Shown here: piece by piece, positions 8,953-16,684 of the stretch
How the letters are laid out: each line of letters starts with the position of its first letter
How positions within the stretch are numbered: position 1 is the first letter of the stretch
Source of the DNA: JAYREN01 sp963663375
GTDB lineage: Bacteria > Acidobacteriota > Holophagae > Holophagales > Holophagaceae
Direction of reading: 5' to 3'
Length of the DNA stretch: 64,000 bases
Assembly (NCBI GenBank): GCA_963663375.1
Contig: OY760195.1
Location: forward strand, 930,001-994,000
The notes under the pieces: model-generated
Told to the model about the DNA's origin: nothing
Seen by the model: the letters and a program-made list of their open reading frames with translations, nothing else
Databases searched by the model: none
Position numbers and translations under genes: made by a program

Positions 8953-9939
8953 TCAGGCCGCTTCGATATCACCACGCTGCAGATACCGCTCCCACAACCG
9001 AGCCGCTTCTTCCTGCCACTCAATGGGCGGAAGCAGCTCGGCGCTGGGCTGGGTCTTGTAGCGGCGGTGCATCCAGAACCAGCGGGCGGGATCGTCGCGG
9101 CCCTCCAGTTCGATGCAGCGGGTCATCAACTGGGTGGCGATCCAGATATCGCGTTCGGTGTTCTCGGTAGCGGCCACCCGCAGGGGCGGATGGATTACTA
9201 CCGTGAGGGTGCCATCGGGGTGTACCCGGTTGAAGATGGGCACGATGGGTAGCCCGTACTTCACCGCCAACAGCCCCGCCGTGGGGTGGGTGGAGGCCCA
9301 GCGGCCATGGAAGCGGGTGAAGACTCCGTTCGCCAAGGCGTCCTGGTCCAGCAGGAAGCCCACGGCCTTGCCCGTGCGAAGCACCTTGAGGGTGCCGCGC
9401 ATGGCGCCCTCCTTGGCGATGACCGTGTTGCCGAAGCGCCCCCGCAGGCCGCTCAGATAGGGCTCCAGCAGCGGATTGTCCAGTTCTCGACCGATCACCG
9501 CCAAGGTGCGACCCTCCAGACTCAGGGCCAGGGCCATCAGCTCCCAGTTGCCGAAGTGCCCCGTGAGGCCGATGAAGCCCTTGCCCTCGGCAGTGGCGGC
9601 ATCGAAGTGTTCCAGGCCTTCGAAATCAACGAGGGCGCGGATCCGCGTTTCGGACATGTGCAGCATCCGCACCGTGGCGAAAAGCAGCGACCCGAAATGG
9701 GCGAAGCAGGCCCGGGCCACGCGGCGGATTTCGCCCTCATCCAAGCCCAGATCCGAGGCCCGCAGGTTCTCCCGCACCACCCGGCGATGGCGGGCATCGA
9801 TCAAGTGATAGAAGCGCCCCACGCCCTTGCCCAGGGCCAGCGCCGCCCGCCAGGGCAGCAGGCGGATCAGCGTCTCCGCGGTGCGGAAGGCCGAGTATTC
9901 AAGGCGGTGGCGGAGAGTCGGATTGGGAGTCTTGGTCAT
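8953..9939 (-). CDS. lysophospholipid/lipid A acyltransferase (LpxL/HtrB family)
   Basis: 328 residues from the ATG at 9939; the reading frame is open further upstream but that part is not family-like. The H-x4-E catalytic motif HFGNWE lies at residues 128-133. Downstream GFLLDQDA and VFTRFHGR blocks are typical of the late lipid A acyltransferase family. The N-terminus has a hydrophobic segment (residues 24-45) for inner-membrane association. It would transfer an acyl chain to a lipid A precursor or related glycolipid. It is divergent from the cyclophilin gene, sharing an 81-base promoter gap. Exact acyl position and substrate cannot be read from sequence. Confidence 0.88.
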   Translation of the reverse strand: MTKTPNPTLRHRLEYSAFRTAETLIRLLPWRAALALGKGVGRFYHLIDARHRRVVRENLRASDLGLDEGEIRRVARACFAHFGSLLFATVRMLHMSETRIRALVDFEGLEHFDAATAEGKGFIGLTGHFGNWELMALALSLEGRTLAVIGRELDNPLLEPYLSGLRGRFGNTVIAKEGAMRGTLKVLRTGKAVGFLLDQDALANGVFTRFHGRWASTHPTAGLLAVKYGLPIVPIFNRVHPDGTLTVVIHPPLRVAATENTERDIWIATQLMTRCIELEGRDDPARWFWMHRRYKTQPSAELLPPIEWQEEAARLWERYLQRGDIEAA

Positions 9940-10020
9940 GGGGGATTCCGCACCCAGAATACGCGGATCCCAAGTATTGCATGTCGTGGGGGTACCATGA
10001 TTCCAGCCATCGGAGTCGCC

Positions 10021-11940
10021 ATGCGCCCAGCCCTCGCCCTGCTCAGCCTGCCCCTGCTGGCGGCGCCGCCTACCTTCACGGTGCGCCAGGCCATCCGCGC
10101 CGAATGGAATCGCCAGCCGCCAACCTTCAGCGAAACGGAAAAGAACCAACTCCCCGCAGCCGACCGCGCACGCTTGGAGCGGACTCTCGCCCGCATCGGC
10201 GCTCCCGGCGCCCCGGCCCTGCTGCCGCCGGAACTCGACAAGCCCACCCTGGAAGTCTGGGAAGCCAAGGCCGCCACCGCCAAGACGCCCCAGGAACGCT
10301 TCACCGCCCTCCATTTTTTGAACCGCCTCAAAAGCGCCAAGGCGCTTTCTGCACTGAACGGACTGGAGTCGAAGAATGCGGAGAACTGGCCGAAGCACCT
10401 CCATCTCGAGGCCAGCATCGCCACAGCGCGGCTGAATGGAGCCGAAGTCAGTCCCGAACTGCAGGGCTTTCTCGTGGAACTGCAGAAGGCCGGAAAGATC
10501 GATCCCGTGAGGGCCCAGGCCGCCCGGCTGCGGCTGGTGATGACGGGGAAGGAAAAGGCACTGCTGCCGCCGGTGCAGGCCACGCCAGGGGCGGTGCTGG
10601 CGCTGATGGACGCCTGGAATCGGGCGCCCTGGGAGCAGCGGAAGGACGAACATTTTCGTCTTTGGCAATCGGGAGAATGGAATCAACGGAAGAACGCCAT
10701 CCTGACGGACGGGAAAGGCATCGCCGAGTGCAGCCTCTACATGCTCGAAGAGAACAAAAGGGGGACCTGGGAGCGCCTGGGGCTATTCCCTCCAACGGTC
10801 CGAAGAGAGTGGGGGCAGCGGAAACCCGCCGATGCTCAAGACCGAATCTTCCAGAAGCTAAGCCGGGATCCTGCGCCCCCCTGGAAGCTGGATTTCGATC
10901 GCTCCTTCTTCATGCGATGGCTGGAAGGAATGAATGGGCATTTCCGCGACTACGCGGTCTTCAGTTCCGTTTTCCCGGAGAACCTGAAAACGCCCATGGA
11001 CTGGGTGGGCCGATTGGATGCGCTGGCCAACGTTCCCGATGATCGTTGGGCCGACACGGTGGAACAACTGCTCAAGGAATCACCCTCTACCGTCCACGGG
11101 GGAATTCTGTCGGCCTTGCGGAAACGACAATCACCGAAGGCCGATCACCTAAGACAGCGCTTGCTGGGTGGCGCCGATCCCATCGCCCGCGCCGCGGCCA
11201 TCGATGACCTCACCGAGGCACCCGCCGATTTCGAGGCCCTGATCACCCGCCTCTGGAAGACGGAGGAATACGACGGTGTCCAGATCCTGCTGCAGAGCCT
11301 GGAGAAGTGGAAGCTGCCGGAGGATCGCCGGAAGGCCCTGCTGAAGCGCTTCTACGAGCATCCCTGCTGGACGGCGCGGCTGGATGCGTTCACGCAGTTG
11401 AAGAAGCTCGACCCCGCTGCTCCTTGGCCCACCGCCCCTGCGCCCACGGCGGAGGACAAGGCGCAGCTCGCCCTGGCGGAGCGCCTCGCGACCCAGGGCA
11501 GGCCCGTGCGCCTGCGCCTGCACTTCGCGGGCAGGCGCCAGGTCACGCTGCGCCTGAATCCCGCCAACGCGCCGCTAAATGTGGCCAACCTGGTGCGCCT
11601 GGCCCGCAAGGGCTTCTTCAATGGCCGCCTCGTACCTCGGGTGGTGCCGGACTTCGTGGTGCAGATGGGTTCGCCCTGCGACACCATGGACGGCGGACCG
11701 GGCTACACCGTGCGCTGCGAGAACAGCCTGGACTGGTACGGCCCCGGCAGCGTGGGCATGGCGCTCTCCGGCAAGGACACCGGCGGCAGCCAGTTCTTCA
11801 TCACCACCAACGCCACTCCCCATCTCACAGGCAAATACACCCGCGTGGGCGAAGTGGAGAACCTGGAGCAGGCCATGAAGGTCCTGGATGACCTGGAACT
11901 GGGCGCCAAGCTCCTGCGGGTCGAAGTACTGGCCCGGTGA
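10021..11940 (+). CDS. exported protein with C-terminal cyclophilin-type peptidyl-prolyl isomerase domain
   Basis: 639 residues from the ATG that follows CGGAG; the reading frame is open far upstream but opposite the acyltransferase gene. A short signal peptide (LALLSLPLLAAPP) is present. Residues 30-490 are a helical, HEAT-like region that I do not recognise. The last 145 residues are a cyclophilin domain, with NVANLVRLARKGFFNG, FVVQMGSPC, GSVGMALSGKDTGGSQFFI and the final GEVENLEQAMKVLD. The canonical catalytic Arg-Phe region is altered (LVPRVVPDFVVQ), so activity is likely but not certain. The following gene overlaps its stop by GTGA. Confidence 0.85.
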   Translation: MRPALALLSLPLLAAPPTFTVRQAIRAEWNRQPPTFSETEKNQLPAADRARLERTLARIGAPGAPALLPPELDKPTLEVWEAKAATAKTPQERFTALHFLNRLKSAKALSALNGLESKNAENWPKHLHLEASIATARLNGAEVSPELQGFLVELQKAGKIDPVRAQAARLRLVMTGKEKALLPPVQATPGAVLALMDAWNRAPWEQRKDEHFRLWQSGEWNQRKNAILTDGKGIAECSLYMLEENKRGTWERLGLFPPTVRREWGQRKPADAQDRIFQKLSRDPAPPWKLDFDRSFFMRWLEGMNGHFRDYAVFSSVFPENLKTPMDWVGRLDALANVPDDRWADTVEQLLKESPSTVHGGILSALRKRQSPKADHLRQRLLGGADPIARAAAIDDLTEAPADFEALITRLWKTEEYDGVQILLQSLEKWKLPEDRRKALLKRFYEHPCWTARLDAFTQLKKLDPAAPWPTAPAPTAEDKAQLALAERLATQGRPVRLRLHFAGRRQVTLRLNPANAPLNVANLVRLARKGFFNGRLVPRVVPDFVVQMGSPCDTMDGGPGYTVRCENSLDWYGPGSVGMALSGKDTGGSQFFITTNATPHLTGKYTRVGEVENLEQAMKVLDDLELGAKLLRVEVLAR

Positions 11941-12398
11941 ACGAGCCGTTCGAGGCCATGCCCTGGATCCCCCCCGCCACGCCGGACCTGGCCCGGCTGG
12001 CGTGGGAGGCGGCGGATGCTGCGGGCGTGGCCTCGCTGCGGAAGTGGCCCGTGGTGAAGCAGGCGGGCATCGCCTTCGGCGATCTGCCACCCTTCCTCTG
12101 CTGGCGCGTGTTTCAGGGTACTCATCACCTAGTGCTGCTCCAACCTCGGGAGATCGGCGCCCTGGTGGAAGGCGCTCGCCCTTCGTCCCTTCCCCACGAT
12201 TGGCTGGAGACCTTGGATCTCGGGGCCCTGGCCCGACCCCTCGGCTGCCATCCGGATTTCCCCGGAGGCGCCTCGGTGCATGTGGTTCGTCTCCCCGCAC
12301 GGGGTCGGATGGAGCTCCGGACCTTCGGTGAAGCCGCCCCCGAGGCGGTATGCACCGTTTTGGAACGCCTCACAGGCATAACCAGATGGATGGCCTGA
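11937..12398 (+). CDS. hypothetical protein, 153 aa
   Basis: GTG start overlapping the cyclophilin stop (GTGA), suggesting translational coupling. The protein is acidic to neutral with no signal peptide or membrane segment and no family motif that I can name. A downstream in-frame ATG (11958) is an alternative start. Its codon usage (G/C at third positions) matches its neighbours, supporting a real gene. Confidence 0.65.
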   Translation: MNEPFEAMPWIPPATPDLARLAWEAADAAGVASLRKWPVVKQAGIAFGDLPPFLCWRVFQGTHHLVLLQPREIGALVEGARPSSLPHDWLETLDLGALARPLGCHPDFPGGASVHVVRLPARGRMELRTFGEAAPEAVCTVLERLTGITRWMA

Positions 12399-12406
12399 AG
12401 CGGCCC

Positions 12407-12517
12407 TCTGCGTTCTTTGTGTTCTTTGTGGCTATATCTCTCCCCGTGCGAATCCACAGAAACGAAACGGGCCGCAGAGAGCGCAAAAAGCGCTACCCGA
12501 TTGTCGGCTTGTCTCCA
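12407..12517. repeat. inverted CTGCGTTCTTTGTG module with GATTGTCGG end (partial third repeat locus)
   Basis: CTGCGTTCTTTGTGTTCTTTG (12409 on) and the facing GCAGAGAGCGCAAAAAGCGC form imperfect inverted arms, followed by CCCGATTGTCGGCTTGTCTCC. This matches the left flank and outer arm of the element at 3903-4060, so it is a partial copy without the central CTTTCAATCGGCGT dyad. It occupies the gap after the 153-aa gene; nothing coding is visible here. Confidence 0.6.
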
Positions 12518-12593
12518 TCAGTGCCGGAGGGCCTGAAATTCAAAGAAGGTCGGCCATCCGAAGGCTGCGACCCAAGGCGCCTGGAAAATTTTT

Positions 12594-12622
12594 CACGGAT
12601 GAATACGGATACACACGGATGA
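12594..12622 (+). repeat. CACGGATGAATACGGATACACACGGATG short-period tract (split: CACGGATGAA-TACGGATACA-CACGGATGA)
   Basis: Three near-copies of a 10-base CACGGATRMA unit in tandem. The same tract occurs in reverse orientation at 33935-33964. The rest of the gap up to 12801 (about 180 bases) holds nothing I can identify apart from a GGAGG just before the next start. Confidence 0.65.
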
Positions 12623-12801
12623 GACCTTGCAAAGCTTCTGTGATGACCACCCCCCGGTCACAAGGCTGAACAACCTCGTTGGCAACGACATCCAGCCATG
12701 GGACTGAGCTTTGCCGACAGACGGGAAATGCAGAGTAAGGCTATGCGGCGGATTGCGGAAAACCCAGGTCGGAGGGGGCCGCCCTTTCGTAAGATGGAGG
12801 G

Positions 12802-13353
12802 ATGCACGATCACGATCCTTCCTCCGACCACGCCTGCTGTCCCTCGCGCAAGACCGGCCATTTGGCCTGTCCCCGCTGCGGGTCCATGGGCAAGCCCGTG
12901 CCCCGCGGCACCGTGGCGCGCTTCATCAGCCCCGAAGCCTTGGCTGCCCTGGGCGAGGGAGAGCCACGCTTCTGCCCCCACCCGACCTGCGCCGTGGCCT
13001 ACTATGCGCCCCTGGGGCAGCCGGTCACCAAGGATCAGCTCTCGGTGGGCCTGGACCTGAAGGATCCCCAGGGCTCGCATCCCATTTGCCATTGTTTCGG
13101 CCACACCCGCGAGAGTCTGGCGGCGGAGTGGGCGGAAAAGCACTCAGTCTCCGCCGTGATGGACGTGATGGCCAAGGTGCGGGCGGGCGAATGCCGCTGC
13201 GAAGAGCTGAACCCTCAAGGCGTATGCTGCCTGCCGGATCTGCGCCGGGCCGTCTTGGCTCTCCAGGATCTGCCCCTGATGCCCGAGACCGAACCCGAGG
13301 ATGCCTGTTCGAGTTGCTCGGATACCTCCGGGTGTGCCTCCTGCGGCGGCTGA
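12802..13353 (+). CDS. cysteine-rich CopZ-type zinc/[2Fe-2S]-binding domain protein
   Basis: 183 residues. Cysteine motifs appear in the order seen in the N-terminal metal domain of Archaeoglobus-type CopZ: CPRCG, then CPHPTC, then CHCFGHTRE, then CRCEELNPQGVCCL. The known family binds one zinc and one [2Fe-2S] cluster ahead of a copper-chaperone domain. No HMA copper domain follows here; the tail instead is a short Cys/Ser-rich segment (ACSSCSDTSGCASCGG). A role in metal handling or redox delivery is inferred. The GGAGG sits very close to the ATG, so the true start could be slightly downstream. Confidence 0.75.
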   Translation: MHDHDPSSDHACCPSRKTGHLACPRCGSMGKPVPRGTVARFISPEALAALGEGEPRFCPHPTCAVAYYAPLGQPVTKDQLSVGLDLKDPQGSHPICHCFGHTRESLAAEWAEKHSVSAVMDVMAKVRAGECRCEELNPQGVCCLPDLRRAVLALQDLPLMPETEPEDACSSCSDTSGCASCGG

Positions 13354-13360
13354 GGCGCCC

Positions 13361-14620
13361 ATGATCCTCAATGGCCGACGGGGAAAAGTCTGGGCCATGG
13401 ATGTACTTCGCCACGCCTGGATCGTGATGCTCGAGGCCAGCGGAGCCTTCCGCCGCAATGAGGATTTGCGCCAGGCCTCGTCCCTGGCCTTCACCGCCAT
13501 GCTGGCGCTCCTCCCCACCATGCTGCTGTTGACGCATTTCCTGGGCGTCGGAGTGGGATCGAGCCGCCTGGCCATGCAGAAGGTAACGGAGTTCGTGGGG
13601 GACATCATCCCTCAGTACGGCGACGTGATCCTGCGGGAGGTCAAGAACCTCGCCCAGCACAAACGCAGTGCGGGTCTGCTGAACCTCTTCGCCCTGTTCT
13701 GGGCCATCACACCCCTGGTGGCCTACACCCGAGGCATCCTCAACGGCATCTTCCGGGTGATCCCGAAGCGCTCCTTCTGGTCCACCAAGGCCCTGGATTT
13801 CGTCATGGCCATGGTTTTCATCACGGGCGTCTCCACCGCTGCGGGCTCGAGCGTGGTCTTTCGCTACCTGAAGATCCTGGACATCGATCTGGCGCCGCCT
13901 CCCGGCCTCAAATTCACGGTGCCGTTCCTGGCCACGGTCCTGCTGCTCCTGCTCATGTACGGCGTCTTCGCCCCCCGCACACAAAAGCGCTATCTGCTGG
14001 CGGGTGCCCTCACCACTGCGGTGCTGTGGTTCCTGCTGCGCCCCGCCTTCAGTCTCTTCCTGACCTACAATCCCGGCTACGGGGTGGCCTTCGGTTCCCT
14101 CAAGTCCATCTTCGTCATCCTCATCTGGATCTACTATTCCCAGGCGGCCTTTCTCTTCGGTGCCGAGGTGGTGGCCACCCTCCACCGCCAGGAGGCGATC
14201 CTCATCCAGCGCCTGATGCAGGGCCAGCGGGGACTGCCGATCCTGGGGCGGCGCCACTTGCTGGTGCGCGTCCCCGCGGGCAACGTGTTCTTTCACGAAG
14301 GCGACACCAGCGGCGAGATGTATCACCTGCTGAGCGGCTCCGCCTCCATCCGCAAGGGGCAGCGGGAGCTGGCCACCCTCGGCCCGGGACAATTCTTCGG
14401 CGAGATGTCCTTCCTGCTGGGCCTGCCTCGCTCGGCCAGCGCCGTGGCCGCAGAGGACTGCGAATGCCTCGTGATCCACGAGAAGAACATCGAATCCCTC
14501 ACCCGGGAATTCCCGGGGCTGCTGCGGGACATGCTCACCGAGATGGCGCGCAGGCTGAAGCAGACCAGTGAACAAGAGCCTCTCCCGTCTTCTCCCACCG
14601 TGGCTCCTGATGGCCGCTGA
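13361..14620 (+). CDS. YihY/BrkB-family membrane protein fused to a C-terminal cyclic-nucleotide-binding domain
   Basis: 419 residues; the start is the first ATG after the upstream stop, with an ATG at 13397 as alternative. Residues 20-285 are the six-helix YihY (formerly RNase BN) domain, with GILNGIFRV and the YNPGYGVAFGSLKSIFVILI block. Residues 298-400 form a Crp-type sensor fold, including FFHEGDTSGEMYHLLSGSA and the phosphate-cassette-like GEMSFLLGLPRSAS with its arginine near 355. There is no DNA-binding helix-turn-helix. The arrangement suggests ligand-gated control of an inner-membrane protein of unknown transport role. It overlaps the next gene by 11 bases. Confidence 0.87.
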   Translation: MILNGRRGKVWAMDVLRHAWIVMLEASGAFRRNEDLRQASSLAFTAMLALLPTMLLLTHFLGVGVGSSRLAMQKVTEFVGDIIPQYGDVILREVKNLAQHKRSAGLLNLFALFWAITPLVAYTRGILNGIFRVIPKRSFWSTKALDFVMAMVFITGVSTAAGSSVVFRYLKILDIDLAPPPGLKFTVPFLATVLLLLLMYGVFAPRTQKRYLLAGALTTAVLWFLLRPAFSLFLTYNPGYGVAFGSLKSIFVILIWIYYSQAAFLFGAEVVATLHRQEAILIQRLMQGQRGLPILGRRHLLVRVPAGNVFFHEGDTSGEMYHLLSGSASIRKGQRELATLGPGQFFGEMSFLLGLPRSASAVAAEDCECLVIHEKNIESLTREFPGLLRDMLTEMARRLKQTSEQEPLPSSPTVAPDGR

Positions 14621-15680
14621 AGAGCCTCCATCCGCCCCGCCCACCACCACGCGGATGCTCATTTCCAGAGCGCGGAACCGCTACAAGGACATCGACGCCC
14701 CCAAGACTTCCGGGGGCCGTTTCTACACCACTTTGGATAGTTGGCTGACCGCGCCGGTCATCACCTTCATCCAGGCCGCCCTGACGGAGGCCCCGAGCTT
14801 TCTGGACCCCTTTGCCGGGGCCGGACATCTGCTGGAGGCCTGTGCCACACGCTTTAAGCGACCCGTCGCGGGCCTCGATCTGCATGCGGCACCCTGGCCC
14901 ACCCACGATTCCCTTCGGGACATCCCTGCCACCTCCGCGATCATCGTCACCAATCCACCCTACCTCGCCAAGCACAGCGCCAGCCGCAAAGGCGTGGCCG
15001 AATGGGTGGCCCACTACTACCGGGAGACCGGGCTGGATGATCTCTACCAGATCGCCCTGCACCGCTGCCTCGAGGCCGCCCGCTTCACTGTGGCGATCAT
15101 TCCAGAGACCTTCCTGAACAGTGGCTTCGACAAACGCTCCCTGGCCCTGGTCTCCGTGCTCCAGCGGAACCCCTTCCAGGACACGGAAAACCCCGTGTGT
15201 GTGGCCTGCTTTGACACGCAGATACAGGACGGCGCCCAGGAGGCCCGGCTCTTCGTGGACGACCACTACTGCGGCACCCTTGGAGATATCTTCGGGCTGC
15301 GGCACAGCGTGCCCAGGGATGATCGGATCGCCTTCAACGACCCCACGGGAACCATCGCGCTGAGGGCCGTGGACAGCACCGATCCCGGGGCCCCCATCGC
15401 CTTTTTGCCCGCCGAACACTTCGCCTACGAGCGCTCCAACATCAAGGTCTCCAGCCGCCTGCTCACGTATCTGAGGGTCCGAGGCCTGCCCGGGAATCGG
15501 CGGCTGGCGCTGATCGAACTCGCCAATCTCCGTCTCGCCCAGTTGCGAGAAGCCAGTCACGACCTCGTGCTCTCCCCCTTCAAGGGCAACACCAAGGCCG
15601 GAAAGAGGCGCCGCAGGCTGGACTACGCCCTGGCCCGGACGCTTTTGATCGAAGCCTTGGTGGAGTTGGAGCGAGCCTAG
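14610..15680 (+). CDS. orphan N6-adenine-type DNA methyltransferase
   Basis: 356 residues from the ATG inside the yihY-family 3' end; a GTG at 14568 or an ATG at 14655 are alternatives and none has a good ribosome site. SAM-binding motif I, DPFAGAGHLLEA, starts at residue 66. The catalytic motif IV, NPPY, is at 115-118. A basic C-terminus (KRRRR) follows. The NPPY type indicates methylation of an exocyclic amino group, most likely adenine. No restriction endonuclease gene is adjacent, so it looks solitary. Its stop codon overlaps the stop of the convergent GAPDH-like gene. Target sequence is unknown. Confidence 0.82.
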   Translation: MAAEEPPSAPPTTTRMLISRARNRYKDIDAPKTSGGRFYTTLDSWLTAPVITFIQAALTEAPSFLDPFAGAGHLLEACATRFKRPVAGLDLHAAPWPTHDSLRDIPATSAIIVTNPPYLAKHSASRKGVAEWVAHYYRETGLDDLYQIALHRCLEAARFTVAIIPETFLNSGFDKRSLALVSVLQRNPFQDTENPVCVACFDTQIQDGAQEARLFVDDHYCGTLGDIFGLRHSVPRDDRIAFNDPTGTIALRAVDSTDPGAPIAFLPAEHFAYERSNIKVSSRLLTYLRVRGLPGNRRLALIELANLRLAQLREASHDLVLSPFKGNTKAGKRRRRLDYALARTLLIEALVELERA

Positions 15681-16684
15681 CTCCTGCCTTCGATGTGCCG
15701 CACCAGCTCCACCAACCGTGCCGCATAGGCGATCTCGTTATCGTGCCAGCCGAAGACCTTGAGGAAGCGCCCACCGAGCACTCGGGTGAGCTCCAGATCC
15801 ATGACCACGCTCTCTTCCCGCCCGGTGAAATCGCAGCTCACCAGGGGGGCGTCGGCGATGGCCAGGATGCCCTTCAGCTCACCGGCGGCGGCCTCGCGAT
15901 AGGCGCGGTTCACGTCCTCCACCGAGATGCTCTGTTTCACTGTCGCGGTGAGATCCACGAGGTTCACGCTCAGCGTCGGCACCCGCAGGGCCCACCCGTC
16001 GAAGTCGTCCCGCAGCCAGGGCATGGCCTTCTTCAGGGCGCCAAAGGCGCTGCTGGTGGTGGGATGGATGCCCACCATGGCGGCCCGGGCGCGGCGCAGA
16101 TCCCCGTGGGGCGCGTCCACCAGGCGCTGGTCATTGGTGGCCACGTGCACGGTGCTCATGGTGCTGGCCTGGAGGCCAAAGGCCCGTTCCAGCACCGCCA
16201 GCATGGGCGCCGTGGCGTGGGCGGTGCAACTGGCATTGGAGATGATGCGATGCCGCGCCAGATCGAGCTCGCCGCCATTGAGGGGAAAGATCACCGTCAG
16301 GTCGGGATCGGGGCTCGGCGCGCTGATGATGACGTGGGTGACACCCCCCCGCAGGTGCCGGGCCGCGTCCCCGCGCCGAGTGAAGCGCCCCGAGGCTTCC
16401 ACCACGAGGGTGACGGCCGCCGATTCCCAGGGGATCTCCGCGGGATCCTTGGCGTGGAAGAGCGGGATGCGCTGCCCCTCGATCACGAGGAAATCCTGGC
16501 CGTTCTGGGTCTCGCCCCGTACTTCCAGATGATCGTGGCTGTGGACGGAATCGTAGCGCAGCAGATGCACGAGGGTGCCCAGCTCCGCCGGGTCGTTGAT
16601 GGCCCCCAGGAGCCCAGGATTCTGGAGAGCCAGGCTCCTCGCTGCCAGGCGACCGATGCGCCCCAACCCATTGATGCCGATCAT
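15677..16684 (-). CDS. divergent glyceraldehyde-3-phosphate dehydrogenase paralogue
   Basis: 335 residues. The NAD-binding start IGINGLGRIGRLAARSL is intact. The catalytic cysteine is in SNASCTAHAT (residue 153) and the partner histidine is in TVHVATNDQ. Compared with normal GAPDHs, the residues after the cysteine change from TTN to TAH, and the inorganic-phosphate loop TTTGAA becomes TTSSAF. The catalytic pair is therefore kept while part of the phosphate site is remodelled. A phosphorylating GAPDH, an erythrose-4-phosphate dehydrogenase-like enzyme or another aldehyde dehydrogenase of this fold are all possible. It is the second gene of a tandem pair, overlapping the first by ATGA. Confidence 0.82.
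   Translation of the reverse strand: MIGINGLGRIGRLAARSLALQNPGLLGAINDPAELGTLVHLLRYDSVHSHDHLEVRGETQNGQDFLVIEGQRIPLFHAKDPAEIPWESAAVTLVVEASGRFTRRGDAARHLRGGVTHVIISAPSPDPDLTVIFPLNGGELDLARHRIISNASCTAHATAPMLAVLERAFGLQASTMSTVHVATNDQRLVDAPHGDLRRARAAMVGIHPTTSSAFGALKKAMPWLRDDFDGWALRVPTLSVNLVDLTATVKQSISVEDVNRAYREAAAGELKGILAIADAPLVSCDFTGREESVVMDLELTRVLGGRFLKVFGWHDNEIAYAARLVELVRHIEGRS

Noticed and set aside
9286..10020. Upstream in-frame extension of the cyclophilin gene
   Set aside because: It lies opposite the acyltransferase gene; the signal peptide and ribosome site place the start at 10021.
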